Source: Lepidostoma basale (taxonomy: Eukaryota; Arthropoda; Insecta; Trichoptera; Lepidostomatidae). Taken from it: 64,000 bases of DNA. The stretch is taken from assembly GCA_022606425.2 (NCBI GenBank), contig JAHDVF020000250.1, positions 248,001 through 312,000 on the forward strand, written 5' to 3'. Positions 24,884-36,260 of this stretch are shown here, piece after piece; within the stretch, counting starts at the first letter, position 1, and each line of letters opens with the position of its first letter. The notes beneath the pieces were generated by a model. That model was not told the DNA's origin. It did no database searches and worked only from the letters and a program-made list of their open reading frames with translations. The position numbers and the translations under genes were made by a program.

Positions 24884-25015
24884 TGTCACATTTATTTACT
24901 ACACATAAACAGCTGTTTCGCCAACTGCTGTTGTTTGTAACACCTGATGATGCCAACATCGGTTGGCGAAACAGCTGTTGAAACTTTCTCAAAAAGTGTG
25001 TAACATAAATTTGCG
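24884..25015. repeat. M1 foldback
   Basis: Inverted acagctgtttcgccaac (24910-24926) and gttggcgaaacagctgt (24962-24978), with the outer arms partly retained. Confidence 0.7.
24944..24979 (+). ncRNA. Hammerhead-like motif, M1 type
   Basis: CTGATGA (24944-24950), one extra T, helix II gccaac/gttggc, GAAA (24968-24971), palindrome ACAGCTGT (24971-24978), then a T at the cleavage position. Core and helix II are intact. The flanks do not pair well as helix I. Confidence 0.5.
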
Positions 25016-25029
25016 ATATTATAAAAAAT

Positions 25030-25102
25030 ACAACACCAAGCTGCGCATTTATAACACCATCATCAAACCAGTGGTGACATATGGTTTTAAGTCGTGGGCA
25101 GT
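25030..25102 (+). mobile_element. Short LINE coding scrap
   Basis: Translates as KLRIYNTIIKPVVTYGFKSW, the conserved post-RT block of the C/D-type LINEs (compare LIKPVLTYASETW). Confidence 0.6.
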
Positions 25103-25144
25103 GATTCTTAAAGAATAACAAAGAGTCTATTGTTTCTAATCTAC

Positions 25145-25290
25145 TCTAATTGTTTGTAGCATCGGTAGGCGAAACAGCTGTCACTATATTCCCAAAAAAG
25201 ATGTAATAAAAATTGTGATATTGAACAGTGCTGTAAATTTAACAGTTAATAATGTTGAAGTATCATATTATTACAGTGTTTCATTTAAAC
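25145..25290. repeat. M1 fragment
   Basis: gtagcatcggtaggcgaaac, agctgtcac and ttgtgatattgaacagtg are M1 right-arm sequence. Confidence 0.55.
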
Positions 25291-25689
25291 AGTTAATAAT
25301 TTTAATGTAATATGGTACTGCTTTCAAAGATAAAAATAATCAAATAAAATTATATACGAGTATTTGAAATTTAAAAAAGAGGAATATATTACTAAGATCT
25401 ACTTTCGTTTCATCTTGACAGAAACAAAACAAATAACAAGAACGTATTGTATTTTTAAGTGTCGGCTAGAGTCGGTGTATTTTCCAGATAGTTCCAGAGG
25501 ATGTGGAAAACTTGTGAAGTGTTCGTGAATTTAATATGACTACCATTGAGCAAGTAAGCGTCCGGAATCCCGTCTTCACATTAGCGAAGTGTGAAACCTT
25601 TGTGGTATTCCGAACCAGGGTTGCCAAACCTAAAAATTGTACAACAAAAAATCAACAACATAAAAGATGGACTACAACAACAACAACAA

Positions 25690-26012
25690 GAACAAACCAT
25701 CACGTCGTTTCCCCGAAGGGTTAGGCAGAGAGAATAGACCGCCACACTACTCGATCCTGACACACGTCTCAAGCTTTCTCCACATTTAGACAGCGAGTCA
25801 TACTCACGTAGATTCTTCCGACTTTTAACATATATTTAATCTGATCATCATAAGTTTTCCTTGGTCTCCCACGACTTCTTACTCCATTCACACCGTGGAC
25901 GTATACTTTCTTAACCATTCTTAATCCCAAACCGAACCAACGCAGTGATTCTTTCACAATTTTGTTCATAATATTTTCTTTCATCAGCATTTTAAATTCA
26001 GTCGTACAGCGT
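25690..26012 (-). mobile_element. LINE family A fragment
   Basis: Reverse terminus (accatcacgtcgtttcccc), SLRWFG and VKKVYVHGVNGVRSRGRPRK visible on the minus strand with frameshifts. Left flank is a (CAA)n-rich stretch. Confidence 0.75.
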
Positions 26013-26449
26013 AAGCCGCCAACAAATGTGTATTTAAGAAAGCTTAGTCAATATGTGCAATGTTGTTGTACTCGATAATTTTTTTTAAAATACAATAGAA
26101 GTGAAAACTCTTGTGAGAAAAATCTAAGATAAAACAAAAGTGTGAGATAACTCATTTTTGAATTTTTGTTCACTTGACCCATTTTTATGTCCAGCTTTCA
26201 ATCGTAAAGAAATTATGAAGAAAGTATTCAAAATTGAGGAATATGGAGAAAATCGTGACACGATCAAAACAAACAAATTTCAAATAATATGCAATAAAAT
26301 AAATTCAAATAATATGCAATAAAATAAAATAAATTTCAAATAAAATGTAATAAAAACGACGACAAAATTAAAAACGAAAAAAAATCCGAAGTTTGAATAG
26401 ATTTTCGTATCATTGATAGCAAGTTAAGATAACAAAATAATTACTGTTA
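26013..26449. other. AT-rich sequence with aaataa/aataaaat iterations
   Basis: 26280-26345 repeats a tcaaataatatgcaataaaa-type unit about three times. No gene. Confidence 0.4.
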
Positions 26450-26915
26450 AAATTTAAACACTGTTATAAAATCACAATTTATTTTTATCCACTGAGAGTG
26501 TCGCGACAGCTGTATAAAGGCAGAAACATACTATTAACACGCCACGCCACCCGATGCCACGTGATGCGTGTTGAGTCGAATCAAATTGTATTGTTTTCTA
26601 TGGACAGAATCACACTATGAACACCCGACGCGACGCCGTGCGCGCTCACGCCACCCGATCCAGACGAGCTAGATCGACGTGTTGCCGGTGGTGGGAGTAA
26701 ACACACCACGTCGCGTGTTAATAGTATGTTTCTGCCTTAAATCAGTTTATTGTAACACCCGATGATAACAACATCGGTTGGAGAAACAGCTGTCGCGACA
26801 CTCTCAGTGAATAAAAAGAAATTGTGATATTTATAACAGTGTTTTAAATTTTAACAGTAATAATGTTGAAGTATCATAATGTTTCGGCCAAAACAATGGA
26901 ATATTTAATTAACAA
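26450..26915. repeat. M1 foldback carrying a Harbinger-type MITE
   Basis: The outer arms pair (cactgagagtgtcgcgacag near 26490; ctgtcgcgacactctcagtg near 26800). A MITE interrupts the left arm. The right arm carries CCGATGA, a CAAC/GTTG hairpin, GAAA, ACAGCTGT and C. Confidence 0.8.
26518..26737. mobile_element. PIF/Harbinger-type MITE, 220 bp
   Basis: Perfect ~24-bp terminal inverted repeats (aggcagaaacatactatt... / ...aatagtatgtttctgcct) flanked by TAA on both sides (26515-26517, 26738-26740). A 3-bp TAA/TTA duplication is the PIF/Harbinger signature. The interior is GC-rich with repeated acgccacccgat and no open frame. Confidence 0.82.
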
Positions 26916-27894
26916 CAAAATAATATAACTTTATTGTAAGTTAAGGCGTTAACACTACGGAATTCCATTGTAAGAACTTTGAAATTAAAAAAACAACGCT
27001 TTTTATGTTACATACAATTTACATGTGACAATGTTTCAAATGTGACCTTGTACAAAGATAAGATTTGTACAAGGTCACAGATAGATTTATAAAATAAAAA
27101 GTGGAACATAAACAGGGATGTTTTTAAATTCCAAAGTTTTAAAATATAATATAATACTTATTGTGAAATTTCACTTTATTTCCATTGTGGTTGGTAACCC
27201 TGTTTGGTGCCACACCTAAGAACAATGCTGAGTGGTTTCTTGCACGTTGTGAAATGTAGGCCCTCTTAGGAACAATAACGCGAGCTTTATGCAAAGAAAC
27301 TGGTACTCTCGGAGAAGTTGCCTTGTCGGAGAGCATAATACATCGGCATTCGGTGCCCGGGGGGCGTATAAAGGACTCTTTCGCTGTAAAACCGAGGACT
27401 TTCACACATTTAAAATGCAATACGTTTCAACCTGGACTGACGACGCGAACGCCGCATGCAGTGGGACCACCGCTGGCGACATCTCTGGAGCGGCGCCATA
27501 AATATTTTCCAGTATCTTTAACGTTTATGGCCGGATATTAAAATGCAAGCGCGGCATAATGAGTAATTCGTTGAGTTTAAAAAAAAAGAACACCGCAATA
27601 CCAATGAAAATTTTTAAAACATTTCGACTATTCTGCTCGTTCCTGATTAGATCGCTGGTGGATATTTAATAAATATTTTTACAATCCAAAATACTGACTT
27701 TTTTTTTACTAATGTGAGATATAAAATAATGATCAGGATATGTTGCAGATTTGATACGAGACAATTCTTGTTTTGAAACATTGATAAATTAACCTATAGA
27801 ATAAACACAGTAAAAAAGTTATAATGTTTCTGATTTAAATGAATCAACAATAGTTTAAGGGGTATACGTTAATAGTGTTAATAGATCATGAAAT
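26916..27894. other. Unrecognised, includes a GC-rich patch
   Basis: 27180-27500 is GC-richer (cggtgcccggggggcgtata, ccaccgctggcgacatct) with a TATAAA at about 27365. It may be unique host DNA. No homology recognised. Confidence 0.3.
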
Positions 27895-28012
27895 AGAGAG
27901 AGACGTAGAAAACGTGGTACGATCCATTTAATCAAATTTCAAATGTCGGCCAAGTGAGAAGTCGGAGAAATCGAAGTGCGTGCATGATATGATTTATGAA
28001 TGTTGAGGAGAC
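27895..28012 (+). mobile_element. LINE family A, decayed
   Basis: cgtagaaaacgtggtacgat, aatttcaaatgtcggccaag and atgaatgttgaggag correspond to KTWHDQINQ...MNVEE. Confidence 0.65.
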
Positions 28013-28339
28013 GAGATTACTTATCCAGGAAAGCACTATGTGATGGTATTTCTGTATAACATGTAACCATCATTAAAGATGATTGAATTAAGTATTTTGA
28101 TATCTGTATACTAAATTTCACGATTAAATATGTGGGAATAAGAATTCCGAGCCACATATTAACAATTTACGCATGCGCAGCATTAATGCGTACTGTACTA
28201 CGCTAAATACAGAAGTCCCACCATAACTCAAACTCTTGCCTCGGACCAATTTTCGTGTTCACACGTTGTGTACCTCAGCATCTTCCACCCTGGCAACGCA
28301 ATACTCCAGGGCATACTCTCGTCTTGGCACCGGTTTCGA

Positions 28340-28580
28340 AAGAATGAATGTAAAAATAATGGTAAAAAAATGTATATGTTAATGATGTAAATGGAACTAG
28401 AAGTAGGGTAATACCGATGAAAACGTGACACGATCAAATAAATCAAATGTTGAATGTCGGCCACGTGAGGAAGCGGATAAATCTAAATGAGAAGTATGTC
28501 AGGAAAGTAAGACAGCCCATTATTTCTGCCTACCCCTTCGCGAAGACGGCGTGGCGGTTAGTTAGTTAGTTTATTAATTA
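28340..28580 (+). mobile_element. LINE family A, decayed with TTAG tail
   Basis: atatgttaatgatgtaaatg, gatcaaataaatcaaatgtt and ggcgtggcggttagttag. The middle is deleted relative to longer copies. Confidence 0.7.
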
Positions 28581-28887
28581 ATATTACACAAATAAAACTT
28601 GTATTCTTCTCGGCAAGGAGTCACACACAGTTTGGTTGGGATTAGTTATAAATATTCACCAGGCAGCGGGCGAATTTGCGTTGACAAATATTTCATACCC
28701 GGCGGCTTATTAGCTTTCCGAAATATTAGCAAAATAGGCATTAGTTTATTCTCGTCTCACTCGAGCACAAGTATAAAGTTGCCTTATGTAATTAATATTT
28801 CATTTCTAAGTTCGCAGGGCGGGGCCAGAGGGGCGGAGGGGGTGCGTTTGATTAGTTTGAAAGGTTCCTACGTGACTCAAAACACCG

Positions 28888-28889
<2 letters not shown>
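28581..28889. other. Unrecognised sequence with GC-rich patch
   Basis: 28660-28860 contains GC-richer stretches (gcggggccagaggggcgga). No gene recognised. Confidence 0.3.

Positions 28890-28921
<32 letters not shown>
28890..28921. repeat. (AC)n microsatellite
   Basis: About 15 CA units. Confidence 0.95.
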
Positions 28922-28924
<3 letters not shown>

Positions 28925-28977
28925 GCCCTAGTGATATATCAAACTGTTTCGATAAATATAATACATAAAAACGGCCG

Positions 28978-29490
28978 TTCACAATGGAGTTCTGGTCCCA
29001 ACCCTAAGGTATGGAAGCGAAGCATAGAACTGGCAGAAGAAGGATGAAAGTAGAATAAATGCGGTAGAGATGAGGTCCCTAAGACGTATGTGTAGTAGAA
29101 CGATATACGACAGAATCTCAAATGCTGATATGAGAAAGGAATGTAGAGCGGAAGAAGGTATTATGAACAAAATTATGAAAGGATCGCTGCGTTGGTTCGG
29201 ACATATGGAACGCATGGATGGAGAAAGAATGGTAACGAAAGTATAAGTTAATGATGTAAATGGGGTACGAAGTCGAGGCAGACCGAGGAAAACATGGCAT
29301 GACCAAATTGATCCAATTTTAAAGGTTGGTCATGTTAGAAGTCGGAGGAATCGGCGTGCGTGTATGACTCGTTGTATGAATGTGGAGGAATCTAGAGAGG
29401 TTTGCCAGGATAGAGTAGTGTGGCGGTCCATTCTCTCTGCCTCCTCTCTGAAACGGCGTGATGGTTTGTTTGTTTGTTTGTTTTTAAAAG
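28978..29490 (+). mobile_element. LINE family A, TTTG-tail subfamily
   Basis: Starts cacaatggagttctggtccc. Residues RINAVEMRSLRRMC, SLRWFGHMERMDGERMV and RPRKTWHDQI are visible, ending in a (TTTG)n tail. Stops and frameshifts are present. Confidence 0.85.
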
Positions 29491-29717
29491 CGTCGGCTGA
29501 CTAACGAAATGGACACATCTATCATAATATTATATAAATAGGTAAAATTTTTGCTGTCGTCAAGAAAGAATACCAGAATATTTTCAATACGAAAGAGCGA
29601 GAGAGAAAAACTTCGATTCTCTCCGATAGTAATTCATAATGCACACGATGCGCATGCCTGAGAAAGTTTCTGGATCATTTTGAAATTTGTTCTGATTATC
29701 GTTTTATGATAGTAAAG

Positions 29718-29994
29718 GCCGTGCCACACTGTTTGAAACGAGCTCTTCACAGGGGTGACCTTGGTGGAGAGCTGTGGAGCCCACGGTTGGTGTAGCGTCC
29801 ACATACTGTTGTAAACAAACTCTCCACATGTGGAATGCGTATTTGAACGGTGGATCCACACGCATACTATGCGCGTCCATCCACAAAGTTTGTTGAAGGT
29901 CAAACGAATTTTGGTTTCAAACAAGTGTCTACACAGTTTTAAACCGCCGGTGGAGACCGATGTGGAGAGCTTGTTTAAAACAGTGTGGCACGGC
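29718..29994. mobile_element. Element N, 277-bp inverted-repeat transposon, copy 2
   Basis: Reverse-oriented relative of 4071-4347 with the same termini and exactly the same length; only scattered substitutions. Two copies in 64 kb with matched ends show that this is a discrete mobile unit. Confidence 0.8.
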
Positions 29995-30234
29995 TTTCAT
30001 GTATAAAACAAAAGGAAAACAATTTGATGTTGTTAATTACATAAAAAACATATTAACATTAAAAGTTTAAATTTTTTACTGATTACGATTTTACTGTGAA
30101 GTGAGATTTTAAATGGCAGAAATCTTTATTTTTTAAATTGTGAAAGACAACAAAAATAGATATTATTAAACGTTATGTAAATCTTTAATCTTTAAATATT
30201 TTAGATTTATTTTGTGGATGTTGGACGATCGAAA

Positions 30235-30398
30235 TGTGCGCGGGAGTTGCCTATTGGTGGCGATGAGGTTCGCAAACCATCACACCGCGTCTCCCGCGGA
30301 TCGAAAAGAGAAGGATGGAGTGCCGCATCGGTTAAAGTGTGACAATCCATTATTTCTGCCTTCCCTTTCGAGAGGCGGCGTGATGGTTAGAGGTTAGA
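30235..30398 (+). mobile_element. SINE family S, copy 2
   Basis: gcgcgggagttgcctattgg, ggttcgcaaaccatcacacc, gcgtctcccgcgg and gatggagtgccgcatcgg, then a LINE A-like terminus ending ggcggcgtgatggttag. Confidence 0.75.
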
Positions 30399-31589
30399 AA
30401 AATTATGTAAATCAGAAATGGTAGATACAAAATAAAGTGTTTCTTAGAAAAACATGTTTTTATAATAATCACAAAGCAAAAACACAACTTCAAGAAAACA
30501 TACGTTGTCTTTCGTATTAACTATTTAATAGGGAGATTTACATTCACATTGTTAACCCTCCTTTCCCTGTGATGGGTATCTTCTACACGTTACTTTTAAT
30601 AACCATCAATATCTCTATAAATATAAGAAATACAAGGTTAAGATATTAGGTATTCCTCCATAATATATTTACGCATTGATTTAAAAAATAATATTAATAA
30701 TAATCAGAATTTATCGGGTACATCAGAGGTATTTTGTGAACATCGGAAACAAAATTCATAGCGCTGAGTGCGCGACACTATATTCGCATCTCACTCTTGC
30801 CTACTTCACTGTGGAAGCGCGAGGAGCTCAATGTTCTCACTGCCCGGCAGTAGCTTTCGGGCTTGCAACCAGAGTGGACCTATGCCCGTTCCGTGAGCAT
30901 TGCCAGATAGTTTTTTTTATGTTTTTATCAAATAAATCTTAATTTTTATAATTTTTGACTTCAATTATAATTAATAAAGGGGATTAGCTACGCATGTTCT
31001 TATTTTTCCGATTTAAAATCACAATTTTTTTATTAGGTACTGACTACCCAACACAGGAACGCGCGTTTTTATTTTAGCACCGTAAGGGAAAGGTTAAAGA
31101 AAAATATTTACTCCGATTTTTTAACGTGCCCATTAAGATTAGCTGTTTTTCTAATAACTACTTTAGAAGTGATTTTAATTTACGCAAAAAAGATTATAAA
31201 AACATTTCCATAGCCAAATATTCTTAATTACGAGGATTGTAATAAAAAAATATTTTTTTAAAGATGAAAGATGTCAGCATGGCGAGTAATGACAAAGCAA
31301 AAACAGGAGGGAAAAGCAAGAAAGCGCTGTTTTAAAAAATCTTTTTAAGAAGAAATGTACAAAGATACTTAGGAGACACAATAGCGTCCCCGCTGACATG
31401 AAAATGATAAGAAATTTATGTGAAGTCAGTGAAACGGGAACAATAACCGATAAAAGTTGAAGAAAATGAGGGGCCTTGAATGAAGCATGGGTACGTATTA
31501 TATAATACTAATAGCTGCGTCATCGATAGACATTGTTCTGCAGCGCCCCCGTCTTACTGATATATGTTTTAATTTAATTTCCCGAATTT
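30399..31589. other. Mostly unique sequence
   Basis: 30740-30920 is GC-richer with an unrecognised 68-residue frame. No splice structure or homology seen. Confidence 0.3.
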
Positions 31590-32262
31590 CTGTGAAGTTG
31601 CACTGAAAATGTTGGATTTATTCTCCGAACTGGTAGTCAAGAATCCCTATGTTTTGCGAATTTTGTGTAACTCATTGGTCCGGAGCCAGCTCGAGTGTGG
31701 CTCGGTGATATGGAGTCTCCATGAGGCGAGATACTCGCTCATGTTAGAGAGGGTTCAGAAAAGATTTCTGAGATATCTCTACGTGAGGGAGTTTGGTAGC
31801 TATCCGTGGCTTTATCCCACTGCATTCCTCTTGGGCATGCTGGGGACCAATAGTTTGCAGATAAGAAGGGATGGGTGCACACTTACCCATTTCTTCAGAG
31901 TTATCAGGGGATTCTTTGAGAATTCCGTCATCCGGTGGTTATTTTCGACAGCGTCAGCACAGACTGTGTCATCTCCCAGCATACAGAACCAACCTGCCTC
32001 TGGTGATGCCGGTGGGGAGAGCAATCAAACGGCTGAAAATGATCGCTTCGGAGATCAATGTCTTTCATTTTCGTAAAAGTACGTTCAGAAGACAAATACT
32101 CTTGACTTTGGAGAGTATCTTGTATTCCTTTTGTCGAACCATCTCTCATGCGTTCCTGGTACTATAATATTTGTTATATTTTACCTGTTTTCAATAGATA
32201 TCTTAAACTATAAAAATTGTTCGTAATATCTTTTGAGAAAATAAACTGATTTGATTTGATAT
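31590..32262 (+). mobile_element. LINE family B copy with frame break
   Basis: Codes for NPYVLRILCNSLVRSQLECG, IWSLHEARYSLMLERVQKR and GSYPWLYPTAFLLGMLGTNS. After ENSVI about 30 bp are deleted relative to 38726-39418 and the frame shifts. The end (TFRRQILLTLESILYS) and UTR follow, with a gatttgattt tail. Confidence 0.87.
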
Positions 32263-32333
32263 GTGGCAAGACAAATCGAATGAACCAAGAACAAGAAAGG
32301 AACAGTTAGTTAGACAAATTATACATATGTTTT

Positions 32334-32612
32334 ATTAAATCTGATTCGACTCTAAAATGGCAGTGGGCAGGTCAAGTAGCCAGAAGCTCAGATGAAAAAT
32401 GGGCAAGAAGACTGCTGACTTGGAGACCGTGGACGGCAAAGAGAAGTGCAGGGCGACCGCAACTACGGTGGAAGGATGATCTGAACACACACGTCGGAAT
32501 AACCTGGATGCAGTCTGCACAAGACGGAGTGACGTGGAAGCGAATGGAGGAGGCCTTTGTCCAGGAGTGGACGGGAATAGGCTGAGAAAGAAGAAGAGAA
32601 GAAGAACAATAA
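32334..32612 (+). mobile_element. LINE family E2 fragment
   Basis: LKWQWAGQVARSSDEKWARR, PWTAKRSAGRPQLRWKDD and EEAFVQEWTGIG-stop with a GAAGAA-type tail. The frame opens around 32337. Confidence 0.85.
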
Positions 32613-32629
32613 ATTGATTATTTTTTTAA

Positions 32630-32825
32630 CTTTGTACACACCAAATTTAAAAAAAAAAACTTGTTTTGGACACAGAAGCCCTTCATCAATGATATTGATA
32701 TCATTAATGAAGAGCTTTTGTGTCCGAAAGATGTTTGTTTCTTATTTTTAAATAAAGTTGGTGTAATGTACAAAGTTAATAATAATAAACTTTGTTCAAT
32801 GAATTTGCAACACAAAGTTATGGCG
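32630..32825. repeat. M7 foldback
   Basis: Arms: ctttgtacacacc / ggtgtaatgtacaaag and ggacacagaagcccttcatc / gatatcattaatgaagagc, meeting at a tgatattgatatca centre. Each arm keeps a weak hammerhead-like order. Confidence 0.7.
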
Positions 32826-32830
32826 AATTA

Positions 32831-33189
32831 AGAATAAACAATAAATATTATGTTACATTTCTCTCATTATTTTTTCCATTTCCATCAATTTCTTAGGCAT
32901 GATTAAGAAACCTTCAAAGCATTTATTTCATAAAAAAACATTAAAACGTAAAACTTATATAGATAATAACAAATCAACCCTACAAAAAATAAGTTTAATA
33001 ATATTAATGATGGGTTTATTTTGTTTTTTGAATTGAAACAATGATATAATAATATTGTTAATTTATATCTTGGTATTATAAATAATTCGAAATTCATTTA
33101 TATTACAATATATCATACGAGTACATTTAATTTAATTCCACACAAGTGGATTTCACCGAAGTCAAATTAACCTTAATATGTATTATGTT
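32831..33189. other. AT-rich sequence, nothing recognised
   Basis: No supported feature. Confidence 0.3.
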
Positions 33190-33528
33190 AAACCATCTCC
33201 TGGACTGACATGGTCAGCAACACAAACGTTCTCCATAGAGCCAGAGTTTACAGAGAGTTGCTGAGCAACATCTAAGTCCGTAAGGTGTCCTACTTGGACC
33301 ATGTTCTGAGAGGCGAAAAGTACGCACTGTTACATTTGATCTTGGAGGGTAAGATTGAGGGTCGATGAGGTGTTGGGAGAAGGCGGGTTTCCTGGCTGAG
33401 GAACATCCGAGAGTGGACGGGGCTGAGGACCGTGGGGGAGCTGTTCCGAGCTGCCCAGGACAGAGAGGCCTACTCAAGGGTGATAGTCAACGTTAGGGAG
33501 ACCTGACAGGACACGGAAAGAAGAAGAT
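33190..33528 (+). mobile_element. LINE family G fragment
   Basis: ctcctggactgacatggtca, LHRARVYRELLS and SYLDHVLRGEKYALL appear across frames, then a GAAGAAG end. Confidence 0.75.
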
Positions 33529-34244
33529 GTATTATAAAGATTTTTTAAGAATAATTTTAATTAATAAAAGGAATCCGAAATGAATTTATTATCTTAAAAT
33601 GTCGACTGAATGTATAACGTAGATTACCGAAAATAAACCAATTAAAAATAATCATAAAGTTATTAAAGTAAAAGGAAGCAATGTGAGCTACCATATACTC
33701 GTATATCACTGGAAAGGGAGATTGTTCAAGCAAGAGACATAAAAAATCCTTTACATTTGTGATATGTGAATTCAGAAAATATATACTGGAAGGGTATGAC
33801 AATATCATGTGAAATTAATGCACCCGCATTTAAGAAAGTTTTTAAATAAATTTTACATTGTTGTAAAGAAAGTTAGACTTAAGTTCGATATCCGGGGTTG
33901 AGACGACTGCTGTACGCCTGCATAAATTTATTCGAATCCGGAACAACGCCGAGTTTGTCACATTGCTTCCTGCGTTTGACATTTCCTAAGCGGAAGTGAG
34001 CTCCATCCACGCCCTTAAATCTTCCACCCCCCGTGGAAAAATGCAGGCCGAATGGCGGAAGTAGTGCAGCGGAACTTTATAGGGGTGGTTTATTGCGTTT
34101 ATTGCGATGAACGCTTTCATATGCATTGTGATGAAAATTCGGACCGATGCATGCCAATAACGTTAAACTTAACATATGAACTCCATTTGAATTCCATAAG
34201 TTAATTCGAATCTCTATTCTATAAATAAAATTTATGTTTGATTG
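33529..34244. other. Unrecognised sequence
   Basis: 33890-34110 is GC-richer (cggaacaacgccgagtttgt). No gene recognised. Confidence 0.3.
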
Positions 34245-34480
34245 CGTAGATTTTTACGGTTGGCAGCAAAATGTTTTGTGTGATTTTGGATAACACCGTG
34301 TGATTTCTCCTTCTCGACCGACGTTTCGGGGATCGTTGCAGTCTCCATCTTCAGGGTAATGTGATGATTTATTACCACCACCTCAAGATGAACGATCTCC
34401 GAAACGTCGGCCGAGAAGGAGTTACTCAAAATCACACATAACAAATTATTATGTGTGATTAATATCACACATAACAAATT
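34245..34480. repeat. M6 foldback
   Basis: Inverted gtgtgatttctccttctcg / cgagaaggagttactcaaaa and ccgacgtttcgg / ccgaaacgtcgg around tcatcacattaccctgaag. Confidence 0.75.
34317..34360 (-). ncRNA. Hammerhead-like motif, M6 type
   Basis: On the minus strand: ACC, then CTGAAGA, one extra T, a hairpin closed by GGA/TCC, C, GAAA, ACGT, C, GGT. ACC and GGT can pair as a short helix I. The opposite arm (34381-34412, + strand) is a decayed second copy. Confidence 0.45.
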
Positions 34481-34484
34481 TATG

Positions 34485-34700
34485 TTTTAGTATGAAGCAC
34501 TTAATTTGTGGTGTGACATTATTAAATATAATTTAACACTTGTAAAATTGTATTCACACAGAATTATTCTTTACAACCATCAACCTGTTTCGCTCCCGCC
34601 GGAGCTTCGTCAGGGTTACAAAATACACTGATGTAACCCGGAAGAAGCTCCGACGGGAGCGAAACCGGTTCTCCTCGCGCATACTTTCTCCTACCACTCT
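34485..34700. repeat. M3 foldback with two hammerhead-like modules
   Basis: Minus-strand module at 34580-34617: CTGACGA, GCTCC/GGGAGC hairpin, GAAA, ACAGGT. Plus-strand module at 34636-34672: GCTCC/GGGAGC hairpin, GAAA, ACCGGT. The outer sequence cacttaatttgtggtgtgac marks the family end. Confidence 0.7.
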
Positions 34701-35494
34701 TTCTCCCCTCCGTTTTATATTTCTTTCTTCGTATGTTGTTCTCTGATTTTATATTTATAGTGCAGCCGAAATGAACTGAGTCTTGAGACCATAAATGTCA
34801 ATAGAGATAGGGATGTGAAGCACGCCGGGACCGTTATCGATTTTTTCGTCGATCGGTATACGATACGATCGACTATAATGATTTTATAATGATCTGTACG
34901 TTATGATATGTACTATGAGTCACTAATGATTGGTCTTTACCAAATGCAATTGCAGTGCTTGTTTTTTTGTTATAAATGTCTTAACAGCAATTAAATAAAT
35001 ATATTCATGTGTCACCACTCGTTGCGCACTATGGATAGTTTATTTTCTAGCGTTGATTTGAAGAAATTACATGGCGATATTCACAACGTATTCCTGTTTG
35101 TCAATGAATTGAAAAGTGATCCGAATAAAATGGTTTCTCTTACTTTGTTTTTTATATTTAACTTTCTTTCTGTGTTTATAGACATACGGTATACAATTTT
35201 TTAAATTAACAATTTTTTCGGTTTATACTGGTATTTAATTTAGTATCTTGTAGTCTCAAATATCATACGAATTTAAACGCACATAAAACCAGTAAATATA
35301 GTTTAATATCAAAATTTTGTTAACTCGTTAAAGTTTATGAACAAGATACGATAATAAACGTTACTTATCGATATATTTATTTTATTGTTACATCCATCAC
35401 TAAGCTGCTCCATAAGCCCCGTAAGTGCAAGCGAGATAGACATAGGGAAATGATTTATGGCCCGACGACTCAGATGATAACGGCCACACTATAG
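34701..35494. other. Unrecognised sequence with one possible short exon
   Basis: 34830-34880 is rich in TCGAT-type words. A 65-residue frame at 35007-35204 (MDSLFSSVDLKKLHGDIH at residues 9-26) has plausible coding character but no recognised homologue. Confidence 0.25.
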
Positions 35495-36070
35495 TTTACT
35501 CTCTCACCCTGACTAAGCCCCGGCTGGAGCGAAACCGCGTTGTGTTACAAAATAAAGTGGTTTAGATACAAATACTAAAAGTGTATCGTGATTTTATTTA
35601 ATAATGTCACAGTAGTAACCTATGGATGTGAGGCGTGAACAATGACAGCGAAATCCGCAGAGCGACTGGATACTTTTGAGAGAAGGGTGCTGCGCAGAAT
35701 TCTGGAACCTGTGAATGACTGGGCCATATTTATAAAGCTCCCAGTCTCTCCACCCAGGTCAGACTGAATAGACTGAGATGGGCCGGTCACGTGCAGAGGA
35801 TGCCGTCATCGCGAACCCCAAAAAGATTACTGGAGTGGCACCCAAGTGGTAGAAGACCAATTGGATGACCAAGGCTGCGATGGGAGGATGAAGTTGGGAG
35901 AGATGGGGCGAAATTCTTACGAGTGTCAGATTGGAAGGTCGAAGTGGAGGACTGGAGGAGTTGGAGGCGAAGAATACTGGAGGCTAAGGCTCGATATGGG
36001 CTGTAGGGCCACCAAAGAAGAAGAAGAAGAATGTCACACCATAAAATAAGTGCTTCATACAAATGTTTAG
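35495..36070. repeat. M3 element split by LINE C
   Basis: Left part 35495-35611 (ctctcaccctgactaagccc, gagcgaaaccg), right part 36030-36070 (aatgtcacaccataaaataa). The two halves join at the LINE duplication. Confidence 0.75.
35612..36029 (+). mobile_element. LINE family C, truncated, with target duplication
   Basis: AKSAERLDTFERRVLRRILE, MPSSRTPKRLLEWHP and a GAAGAA tail. An internal deletion after the VNDW region breaks the frame. The 9-bp duplication aatgtcaca lies at 35603-35611 and 36030-36038. Confidence 0.88.
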
Positions 36071-36079
36071 TTTAAGGAT

Positions 36080-36260
36080 TAAATGTATCTCAATAGAGAC
36101 GAATTTTTTTGGAAATAGAAAATGGAATTGGGAATGTTGTTAACATAAAGTGATCGCTTAACCCAACCAATGACAGTCCTGTAAACTGCCATGTTCTGTT
36201 TCCAAAAAAAATACATCTTCGTCTCTATTGAGATACAATAAATCCTTAAAAAAATTATTA
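36080..36260. repeat. M10 inverted-repeat element
   Basis: Ends tgtatctcaatagagacgaa / ttcgtctctattgagataca are inverted; the interior has taaagtgatcgcttaaccca and aatgacagtcctgtaaac. A non-autonomous DNA transposon is likely. Confidence 0.65.

Noticed and set aside
27289..27541. Short exons in the GC-rich patch near a TATAAA
   Set aside because: Overlapping short frames in several phases with no protein signature; kept only as an unassigned GC-rich patch.
35007..35204. Possible first exon (MDSLFSSVDLKKLHGDIH...)
   Set aside because: Coding-like, but no homologue was recognised, the donor after NKM is weak (gtttct) and no downstream exon was found.
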